Below are positions 1 to 4,645 of a stretch of DNA of 5,414 nucleotides, piece after piece (position 1 is the first letter of the stretch; the number at the start of each line of letters is the position of its first letter). The translations under genes were made by a program, and so were the position numbers. The notes beneath the pieces were generated by a model. The model saw nothing but the letters and a program-made list of their open reading frames with translations, had not been told where the DNA came from and made no database searches. This stretch comes from Clostridia bacterium (GTDB lineage Bacteria > Bacillota > Clostridia > Christensenellales > UBA1242), in the NCBI GenBank assembly GCA_017537405.1, contig JAFYKU010000106.1, positions 1-5,414 on the forward strand. Direction: 5' to 3'.

Positions 1-46
1 GCTTGTCCTGGCGGAGCGAAGCGACGCCACTTGTATATAGACAAGC
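1..46. repeat. GC-rich nested stem-loop at the window edge
   Basis: Seen in sequence: an outer inverted repeat GCTTGTC (1-7) / GACAAGC (40-46) encloses a second hairpin, TGGCG (9-13) / CGCCA (25-29). Inside that stem the sequence is symmetrical: GA, then the mini-hairpin GCGAAGC (16-22), then GA. The GA/GA pair could form tandem G.A mismatches. A competing small hairpin, CTTGT (30-34) / ACAAG (41-45), uses the same right arm as the outer stem, so the two folds exclude each other. The element is far richer in G+C than the following 60 bases. It could be the 3' end of an RNA or terminator from an upstream gene, or a dispersed palindromic repeat; the window cuts off what would decide. Confidence 0.45.
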
Positions 47-96
47 ACACGTTTAAGTGTCAATTTTATAAATTTTAATTCTAAATTATCAAATTA

Positions 97-105
97 TGTT
101 ATATT
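97..105 (+). promoter_or_regulatory. Extended -10 promoter of the amidohydrolase-like gene
   Basis: TGT followed by TATATT (100-105) forms a TGn-extended -10 box. No good -35 is visible 16-18 bases upstream, which is acceptable for extended -10 promoters. The expected start point, about 7 bases after the box, falls on the GTG start codon at 112, so the transcript may be leaderless. Confidence 0.45.
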
Positions 106-111
106 ACAATT

Positions 112-747
112 GTGGAAAATTTAACATTTAATAATTTAAATAGTTTAAGAAAAACATTTCTTAAAAAGAATAGCAACAAAGATCATATAATCTTAAAAGG
201 TTCAAACAACATTTTAATTTCAGCACCTCATGGAGTTCCTCAAGTTAGGCTTGGGAAATGTAAAGCACAAGAGATTGGTTCTTTATCAACAGCTCTTTAT
301 CTTCATCATCAGACAAATTGTTTTTTAATAGCTAAGACTCAATGCAATAATGATGATGCTAATTTCGATGATGAAAGCTCATACAAAAATTCCATTATTG
401 ATTTAATTAAAAGATATAATATTAAGTATATATTAGATTTTCATGGATTGGCATCACATCGAAATTGTGATATAAATCTTGGCATACACTTAGGTGATAA
501 TATAAAAAATAATATACGGTTATTTAACAAATTAAATGAAAGTCTAAGTAATGATTGTTTTAAGGTATCTATAGACCAGCCCTTTATGGCATGTTCTAAA
601 ACTATCTGTAGTTCTATGGTTAAGCAGTTTAATGATATTTGGGCAATACAAATTGAAATTAACTGTGGTATAACAAATAAAAAGGAAAATTTTACATTGA
701 ATTATAAATTAATGCAAATTCTTAAAAATTGGATTAATTCTATTTAA
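112..747 (+). CDS. N-formylglutamate amidohydrolase-like zinc hydrolase
   Basis: A 211-residue soluble protein that looks like a compact member of the N-formylglutamate amidohydrolase (FGase) family, a zinc-dependent hydrolase group related to metallo-carboxypeptidases. Visible landmarks fit metal and substrate sites: SAPHG with H40, R46 and E54 shortly after, DFHG with D109 and H111, and IEIN with E182 near the C-terminus. No signal peptide or membrane segment is seen, so it should act in the cytoplasm. It is shorter than typical FGases (about 250-290 residues), and no histidine-utilisation genes are nearby, so the substrate is unknown; an acyl-amino-acid or gamma-glutamyl amide is possible. 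The start is GTG at 112: an in-frame stop lies at 82-84, no ATG begins the frame, and no Shine-Dalgarno is present. The gene stands alone, AT-rich, followed directly by a strong terminator. Family assignment is fairly sure; the reaction is inference. Confidence 0.75.
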   Translation: MENLTFNNLNSLRKTFLKKNSNKDHIILKGSNNILISAPHGVPQVRLGKCKAQEIGSLSTALYLHHQTNCFLIAKTQCNNDDANFDDESSYKNSIIDLIKRYNIKYILDFHGLASHRNCDINLGIHLGDNIKNNIRLFNKLNESLSNDCFKVSIDQPFMACSKTICSSMVKQFNDIWAIQIEINCGITNKKENFTLNYKLMQILKNWINSI

Positions 748-753
748 TAATAT

Positions 754-783
754 AAAAACCACTTCAAACTTGAAGTGGTTTTT
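754..783. terminator. Bidirectional intrinsic terminator
   Basis: The stem AAAAACCACTTCA pairs perfectly with TGAAGTGGTTTTT around a short loop. It starts 7 bases after the stop of the plus-strand hydrolase gene. The A-run on one side and T-run on the other make it work on both strands, so it can also end the convergent minus-strand permease transcript, whose stop is at 895. Confidence 0.9.
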
Positions 784-805
784 CACTAGTTTCAAAAGTT
801 ACAGC

Positions 806-859
806 CCTTGCAATACTTTTTTTAAAATTCTACCAACTAAAATCGAATACAGTGCAAGG
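806..859. repeat. Spaced inverted repeat downstream of the permease gene
   Basis: CCTTGCA (806-812) and TGCAAGG (853-859) are perfect 7-base inverted arms separated by 40 AT-rich bases, including a run of seven T. They lie in the 147-base gap between the hydrolase and permease stops. On the minus strand this would be a large-loop hairpin in the 3' untranslated region of the permease mRNA. No function is evident and the loop is long, so it may be chance. Confidence 0.25.
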
Positions 860-894
860 TCGTGGCGCGTATGGTAATTATTCATTCCAGCGAA

Positions 895-1749
895 TTAAAA
901 AGCCGAAACAAGTACTGCACCCGAAATTACAATTGCAGTGAACAACAACTTTTTCCAAATATGCTTTTCCTTAAAAATTAAGATACCCATAAAGACCGGA
1001 ATTATAACTTTGAGTTTACTTAAAATACTTATCACAATCATTTTGCTACCTGGAACTTTGTAAGCTTGAAATAAAAAGAAATCACCCAAGAATAAAAAAA
1101 TACCTACTAAATAAATCCAAAAGTTTTTCAAGTCTTGTTTTTGAATTAAAACTTTTTTATAGCATAAACATTCCACAATAAAGAATAACCAAACAAAAAG
1201 ACAAAGAAAAAACAAAAACCAAAATTGAACTTGATATGGTGTGAGATATGTCGTTGTGTATTTGTCAAAAACACTACATGCCACAGAAACCAAAGCCGAA
1301 AAGATTAAACCTAAAATCTGTAACATTGTTGTTCGTCCTTTGCTATCGCGATTACAGAGATTAATTCCTACCACGCCTAAAACAATAATCACTGCACCAA
1401 TCACTTGCCACAAGTTTGTACCTTCGTGGAAAATTACAATTCCTAATACAAAAGATAAACCTGCCGATAAAACATCGGTTACAGTAACAATACTCAAATC
1501 AACAGTCTTCAAAATTCTCAATACAAGGAACCAACTGATTGCAATTAAAAATCCTTTTAACGCAAGTATCCAAACAAGATGCCACGGTACCGCAACACCA
1601 AATGGTAACCAGATTAAACTGCACGCAAATGCTGTTGTTGTAAACATAACTAAAATTACTGTTCCATGAGTTTTGGTAACTGCAAGTTTCTTAAATACAT
1701 TATAAAAGCCAATTAAGGTAGCATACAAGACGGCAAACAAGACTTCCAT
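895..1749 (-). CDS. EamA/DMT-superfamily permease
   Basis: A 284-residue integral membrane protein with about ten hydrophobic helices and almost no soluble sequence. It has the duplicated five-helix layout of EamA-type drug/metabolite transporters. Repeat one spans about residues 1-132 and repeat two about 143-284. Each has the family's short motif before its last helix: IFHEG (E109) and IFKEK (E261). Such proteins move small metabolites (amino acids, nucleotides, sugars, drugs) across the inner membrane; the substrate cannot be read from sequence. The frame can be extended to a GTG at 1818, but that adds 23 polar residues with no ribosome site. ATG at 1749 opens directly into the first helix and sits just after a promoter-like -10, so I prefer it. 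The gene diverges from the cupin gene, which may share regulation, and converges on the terminator at 754-783. Confidence 0.8.
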   Translation of the reverse strand: MEVLFAVLYATLIGFYNVFKKLAVTKTHGTVILVMFTTTAFACSLIWLPFGVAVPWHLVWILALKGFLIAISWFLVLRILKTVDLSIVTVTDVLSAGLSFVLGIVIFHEGTNLWQVIGAVIIVLGVVGINLCNRDSKGRTTMLQILGLIFSALVSVACSVFDKYTTTYLTPYQVQFWFLFFLCLFVWLFFIVECLCYKKVLIQKQDLKNFWIYLVGIFLFLGDFFLFQAYKVPGSKMIVISILSKLKVIIPVFMGILIFKEKHIWKKLLFTAIVISGAVLVSAF

Positions 1750-1754
1750 ATACC

Positions 1755-1784
1755 AGCATAACAAAACACTATTACCACCGTCAA
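1755..1784 (-). promoter_or_regulatory. Possible promoter of the permease gene
   Basis: On the minus strand, TTGACG (1784-1779) is followed after 18 bases by TATGCT (1760-1755), with TGT making an extended -10. The predicted start point is at or next to the ATG at 1749, giving a leaderless message. It supports the shorter start, because the alternative GTG at 1818 would lie upstream of the promoter. The -10 matches consensus at only 4 of 6 positions. Confidence 0.4.
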
Positions 1785-1823
1785 TTAAGTCATAAAAACT
1801 ATCTGCGTGAGTTAACACTGTTT

Positions 1824-1853
1824 TTCACAGAAAACCACTATGCTTCGTATAGT
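1824..1853 (+). promoter_or_regulatory. Sigma-70-type promoter of the cupin gene
   Basis: TTCACA (1824-1829) and TATAGT (1848-1853) are separated by 18 bases; each box matches consensus at five of six positions. The expected start near 1860 precedes the AAAGGAG ribosome site at 1868-1874, which fits a short normal leader for the ATG at 1886. Confidence 0.55.
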
Positions 1854-1854
1854 G
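1836..1854. promoter_or_regulatory. Operator-like palindrome between permease and cupin genes
   Basis: CACTATGCTTCGTATAGTG is an inverted repeat with 6-base perfect arms (CACTAT / ATAGTG), plus a wobble and a further pair inside. It covers the -10 and part of the spacer of the cupin promoter. A dimeric repressor could bind here, but no regulator gene is present in the window. As RNA it would be a weak hairpin. Confidence 0.4.
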
Positions 1855-1885
1855 AAATATTATCATAAAAGGAGTAATCAAAATA

Positions 1886-2308
1886 ATGCACGAAAACGAA
1901 AACCACTACATAGAAAAAGAACTTTTGCCAATCATCAATGTCAAAAAGGCCACCTGCGTCAACAATTACTTTCGTCGCGAGTTATGGACCGGAGAGCACG
2001 CGCAAATTACCGTAATGTCCATTCCGGCCGGCGGCGAGATTGGATTAGAAATTCATGACAACCTCGATCAAATCCTAGTTATTGAATATGGCATTGCTTC
2101 GGTTTATACCGGCAAAACTAAGAACAGCGTAACATTCAAAGGCTGTGCCAACAATGAATGTGCGGTCGTGATTTCCGCCAATACATATCACAATATTCTT
2201 AACGAACAATCTTTACCATTAAAATTATTTTCAGTTTATGCCCCACCAAAACACCCCGTTGGCACAATCCACAAAACCAAATTTGAAAGTGATTTAGCCG
2301 ATTACTAA
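1886..2308 (+). CDS. Single-domain cupin protein (RmlC-like fold)
   Basis: A 140-residue soluble protein with one conserved beta-barrel cupin domain over nearly its whole length. Motif 1 runs from about G49 to G69 (GGEIGLEIH...DQILVIEYG) with H57, Q62 and E67 as probable metal ligands. Motif 2 lies around ISANTYHN with H102 as the remaining ligand. The tail YAPPKHPVGTIHKTK (residues 118-132) is typical of a widespread uncharacterised bacterial cupin group. Known cupins include isomerases, dioxygenases and sugar-binding proteins; nothing here selects among them. The start is ATG at 1886 with AAAGGAG 11 bases upstream, slightly long but clear. Codon use is less AT-biased than in the nuclease or hydrolase genes, like gpmI, suggesting long residence in this genome. 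It is divergent from the permease. No convincing terminator follows before the convergent small gene ending at 2361. Confidence 0.85.
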   Translation: MHENENHYIEKELLPIINVKKATCVNNYFRRELWTGEHAQITVMSIPAGGEIGLEIHDNLDQILVIEYGIASVYTGKTKNSVTFKGCANNECAVVISANTYHNILNEQSLPLKLFSVYAPPKHPVGTIHKTKFESDLADY

Positions 2309-2360
2309 AAAGCCAACACCAAAATATGTATCGGAGCTGGGTGAATTAGAATTTATTGTA

Positions 2361-2522
2361 TTATTTAGATTTTTTATAAAATCCTGAGTGTTTCTTTGTT
2401 GTTGATGCGCTTGATTTTGAGGATGTTTTAGAAGTTTTAGAGCTTAATTTTTCCCCAGAATTGTTTTGTTCAATTGTTCTACCTCTATTTGAATAAGATA
2501 TTTTATTTTTATCTTTAAACAT
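2361..2522 (-). CDS. Small Lys/Ser/Thr-rich basic protein, unknown function
   Basis: A 53-residue, strongly basic, low-complexity protein that I do not recognise. Residues 1-24 look more ordinary (MFKDKNKISYSNRGRT, then EQNNSGEK). Residues 26-53 are almost all Ser, Thr and Lys with a KKHSGFYKKSK end, so the tail is probably disordered and could bind nucleic acid or acidic lipid. The start ATG at 2522 overlaps the end of the upstream membrane-protein gene by 8 bases, and a strong GGAGG lies 6 bases before it, inside the upstream gene. This arrangement supports translational coupling and a shared task with the membrane protein. The frame extends back to 2567, but those starts lack the ribosome site. 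No cysteine pairs, helix-turn-helix or membrane segment is visible. Position and ribosome site make translation likely; function is unknown. Confidence 0.6.
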   Translation of the reverse strand: MFKDKNKISYSNRGRTIEQNNSGEKLSSKTSKTSSKSSASTTKKHSGFYKKSK

Positions 2523-3236
2523 CGTTGCCCTCCCAGCATGAAATATTATCCATTTCATACTTATCATCTCCGATTTGCGATTCTAAAAAATTGCAAAGAT
2601 TAAACTTTGTTATAAACAAATTTGTAACATCTGCACTACTAATTAATTTGTAATACAAAGATATTATAAAGTCGTTGGATTTAATTAATTGCTGAATTTT
2701 CTTAAACTCGGTTGCTATAATTGCTAGTTCGATTTGGAATGTCTTGTCCTTTACAGAATATACAACTTCCGTTCTTACATTTTTATTGATAAATAATTGT
2801 TGTTCGTTGTGTTCTTCTTCGTTAACTATAACACCATCTAAAATTGCATACTTTAAACTATATCCATCTATTTTAAAAGGGAATTTTAAAGTGATTAAAT
2901 TTTCGCCTTTAAAATCTTTATTATCGCTTATTAAAAAATAATTACTTGGTGATTGTATAGAATTTTTCACAAAATCATCAGCGACACTTGATACTTTATA
3001 TGTCAATGTTCCGTCAAATTGAATTCTAGTTTTCTTTGATGACCTTTCTAATTTATGTAATCTTATATTTTGGCTTAAAGATACAACTCCAAGAATTACA
3101 GTGCCAATATAACTTACAATTCCCCCAACAAACGAACCAATGTCTGTTACATAAAAACAAATTCTGATAATAATATTGCAAGGATAGGAACGATTGTTAA
3201 CCCTACAATTAATAATATGTTTAAAAATCTTTTCAT
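2515..3236 (-). CDS. Two-helix membrane-anchored protein, frame broken by one base
   Basis: An unrecognised protein split by a -1 base event. Translation from ATG at 3236, with AAAAGGA 7 bases upstream, gives 29 residues (MKRFLNILLIVGLTIVPILA...) and stops at 3147-3149. The other frame then continues without a stop to 2515. One extra base in the A-run at 3153-3157 (T on the coding strand) would join them into 240 residues. That product has a basic N-terminus, helix one at about residues 4-26, helix two at about 33-54 (IGSFVGGIVSYIGTVILGVV), a basic stretch (RLHKLERSSKK), then about 170 soluble, probably beta-rich residues. The positive-inside rule puts both ends in the cytoplasm. The conventional annotation would start at a TTG at 3006 and miss both helices. 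The downstream frame is intact and linked to the next gene, so the break is recent, programmed or a sequencing error. Heavy AT bias suggests transfer. Confidence 0.6.
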
Positions 3237-3261
3237 TAGTTATTCCTTTTACATAATATCT

Positions 3262-3276
3262 TGTTACATTATAACA
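3262..3276 (-). promoter_or_regulatory. Extended -10 promoter with overlapping inverted repeat
   Basis: On the minus strand TGT then TATAAT (3273-3268) is a perfect extended -10. A 4-of-6 -35 (TATACA, 3297-3292) lies 18 bases upstream. The predicted start near 3261 is upstream of the ribosome site at 3250-3244 and the ATG at 3236. The -10 sits within TGTTA-N5-TAACA (3276-3262), a symmetrical repeat that a repressor could use as an operator. The promoter call is good; the operator is inference. Confidence 0.6.
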
Positions 3277-3346
3277 TACTTTTCATAGATTTGTATATAT
3301 TTAGAAAAGAATTTTTCACTTCTACTTGAGTGTTTAATTACTGTAT

Positions 3347-3373
3347 AACAAATGAGTCTAGACTACGTTTGTT
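3347..3373. repeat. Composite palindrome between nuclease and membrane-protein genes
   Basis: The perfect 10-base palindrome AGTCTAGACT (3355-3364) is flanked by the further inverted arms AACAAA (3347-3352) and TTTGTT (3368-3373), with 2 and 3 unpaired bases between. It lies about 70 bases after the nuclease stop on the minus strand, in the 204-base gap before the next gene. No T-run follows on either strand, so it is not a standard intrinsic terminator. It may be a protein-binding site or recombination site. Confidence 0.4.
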
Positions 3374-3440
3374 GATAAATTTGAAAAGTCGTCATTGGTT
3401 TTGGCAAAATTTTTTAATTTAGTGATAAAATTAAATATCA

Positions 3441-4328
3441 TCAGTTTTCATTATAAGCATTTTGTAACAACAATTTTCCTTGTTCAATATCTTTCTCGGA
3501 TTTGATTATTAATTGTAGATCACCAGTTCCCCAATGCCCAATATTTCTAATATCTCTTAATGACTCTGTTAATTTATAATCATCTGGATTTAATTTTACA
3601 TTTAGTCTGATGTTTGATTGATAAATCTCAATAGTCGCAAAATTTTTTATTTTCTTAAATGCAACATACAATTTAAGTGTGTTTTCAGAGACATCGTCTC
3701 CTAACGATAAAACAAAATCTTTTAACTCATTAAAAATTTGTCTAAACTTTAATGGTGCACTTTCATATTGCTCTGCAAATGTTTTATCAATTTGTTTTTT
3801 GTTTATATTATCTTTTTCTATTTCTAATGGAGCAACAGTGTTTGAGTTCAATAATTCAAATAGTAACAAATCATTTTCATATTTTTTATATCTGATTAAA
3901 GAAACATTTCTGTTGATTTGTTTAATTGCTTCTTCATCATATTTATTAAAATCAGCGGCAATACAAATAACCCTAGGCATAGACCAATCAATTTCTTCTG
4001 CTTCTTTCATTCCTAATTTTTCTATTACAAGCAACTTAAAATTTGCTTTATGTTCAAGCAACCAGTTTAGATAAAACAAACCTTGATTTATAACATTCTC
4101 GTTTGAATGACACTTGTATTCAAATATAACAGGGCAATTATTTTCATCTATACCTATAGAATCCATTCTTCCATTATCAATCCTATATTCACTTTGCAAA
4201 AATCTTACACCAAAAAACTCATACATGTTTTTCTCAATAATATTTTGTAGTTCTTTTTCAATAGTTGCACTACTAGATTTAAGTTCTTTAATTTCATTTC
4301 CTAGTTTAAATAATTTTATTTCTGCCAT
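3441..4328 (-). CDS. NucS/DUF91-like PD-(D/E)XK nuclease with DUF5655 domain
   Basis: A 295-residue soluble protein with two parts. The N-terminal part (about residues 20-160) carries a PD-(D/E)XK nuclease core of the NucS/DUF91 type: GRMD with R54 and D56, FEYK with E70 and K72, and the trailing QxxxY motif with Q82 and Y86. All expected catalytic positions are present, so DNA or RNA cleavage is plausible. A charged linker leads to a C-terminal DUF5655 domain (about 185-295) with its hallmark RNIGHWGTGD (261-270). Proteins with this pairing are widespread, often in variable regions, and have been loosely labelled predicted transport proteins; no membrane segment here supports transport. ATG at 4328 is the start: AAAGGAG lies 5 bases upstream, whereas the earlier ATG at 4373 lies inside the promoter. 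Stop is TGA. Very AT-rich. Domain call is strong; cellular role is unknown, with nucleic-acid defence a reasonable guess. Confidence 0.8.
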   Translation of the reverse strand: MAEIKLFKLGNEIKELKSSSATIEKELQNIIEKNMYEFFGVRFLQSEYRIDNGRMDSIGIDENNCPVIFEYKCHSNENVINQGLFYLNWLLEHKANFKLLVIEKLGMKEAEEIDWSMPRVICIAADFNKYDEEAIKQINRNVSLIRYKKYENDLLLFELLNSNTVAPLEIEKDNINKKQIDKTFAEQYESAPLKFRQIFNELKDFVLSLGDDVSENTLKLYVAFKKIKNFATIEIYQSNIRLNVKLNPDDYKLTESLRDIRNIGHWGTGDLQLIIKSEKDIEQGKLLLQNAYNEN

Positions 4329-4352
4329 AGAAACTCCTTTGTGTATACAGAA

Positions 4353-4380
4353 ATTATATCTTGTAAAATACAACTTTCAA
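4353..4380 (-). promoter_or_regulatory. Sigma-70 promoter of the nuclease gene
   Basis: TTGAAA (4380-4375) and a perfect TATAAT (4358-4353) are separated by 16 bases. Transcription should begin near 4346, giving an 18-base leader that contains AAAGGAG (4340-4334). This fixes the nuclease start at 4328 and rules out the ATG at 4373. Confidence 0.8.
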
Positions 4381-4419
4381 AATACTTAATATTTGTTTTT
4401 ACTAAAAATAACAACTACA

Positions 4420-4435
4420 CCAAAGCAATCTCTGG
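4420..4435 (-). terminator. Weak candidate terminator downstream of tRNA-Ser
   Basis: On the minus strand CCAGAG and CTTTGG pair over six positions, one a G.T wobble, around an ATTG loop. A T-rich but interrupted tail (GTTGTTATTTTT) follows. It lies about 50 bases beyond the tRNA 3' end and upstream of the nuclease promoter. The stem is short, so this is tentative. Confidence 0.3.
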
Positions 4436-4484
4436 CATAAAATAAATTATTAAACAAACCACAATAGTTCGTATTATTTGCTCT

Positions 4485-4574
4485 TGGCGGAGAGACAGGG
4501 ATTCGAACCCTGGCCGCCTGTTACAGCGCTACTCCCTTAGCAGGGGAGCCCCTTAACCGCTTGGGTACCTCTCC
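4485..4574 (-). tRNA. tRNA-Ser (anticodon GCU)
   Basis: A complete 90-base class II tRNA reading AGC and AGU codons. The acceptor stem GGAGAGG pairs with TCTCTCC (last pair G.T), with a G discriminator and an encoded CCA at 4487-4485. The D arm has CCC / GGG with AAGCGGTTAA between. The anticodon stem CTCCC / GGGAG encloses loop CTGCTAA, so the anticodon GCT is at 4541-4539. A long variable arm (about 19 bases with CTG-TAA-CAG at its tip) is typical of serine tRNAs, and the T arm is CAGGG-TTCGAAT-CCCTG. All conserved positions look intact. It follows gpmI on the same strand but has its own promoter. Its 3' end faces the AT-rich nuclease region, a common place for element insertion, although no att repeat is seen. 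Confidence 0.97.
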
Positions 4575-4584
4575 GGATAAATCC

Positions 4585-4613
4585 AGTCTAGGTGGTATTT
4601 TGCTTTTTGTCAA
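4585..4613 (-). promoter_or_regulatory. Promoter of tRNA-Ser
   Basis: On the minus strand a perfect -35 TTGACA (4613-4608), a 17-base spacer and TAGACT (4590-4585, 4 of 6 consensus) lie just upstream of the tRNA. Transcription would start a few bases before the mature 5' end at 4574. It sits in the 71-base gap after the gpmI stop, in which no gpmI terminator is visible, so read-through from gpmI is also possible. Confidence 0.75.
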
Positions 4614-4645
4614 GTTTTGTTCGTCACCTGCTGGATGGTTTTTTA

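Noticed and set aside
9..16. TGGCGGAG also occurs at the tRNA-Ser 3' end (4485-4492), a possible att repeat
   Set aside because: Only 8 bases match, and the match is explained by the local hairpin in one copy and the tRNA acceptor end in the other. Real att repeats at tRNA genes are usually longer.
1241..1669. 142-codon plus-strand open frame
   Set aside because: It lies entirely antisense to the well-supported permease gene, has no ribosome site and gives a low-complexity product.
1840..2058. 72-codon plus-strand frame starting before the cupin ATG
   Set aside because: It overlaps the cupin in another frame, gives an Arg/His/Gln-rich product, and the ribosome site serves the cupin ATG.
2368..2383. 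GATTTT-TTAT-AAAATC hairpin as a terminator for the cupin
   Set aside because: It lies inside the small basic-protein gene, the stem is all AT but for one pair, and no T-run follows on the plus strand.
3311..3340. CACTT/GAGTG small hairpin after the nuclease gene
   Set aside because: The five-base stem includes a wobble and has no proper T-tail on the minus strand, so it is indistinguishable from chance.
3679..4389. Two plus-strand frames of 131 and 91 codons
   Set aside because: Both are antisense shadows of the nuclease gene, with no ribosome sites and Ser/Phe/Leu-rich products.
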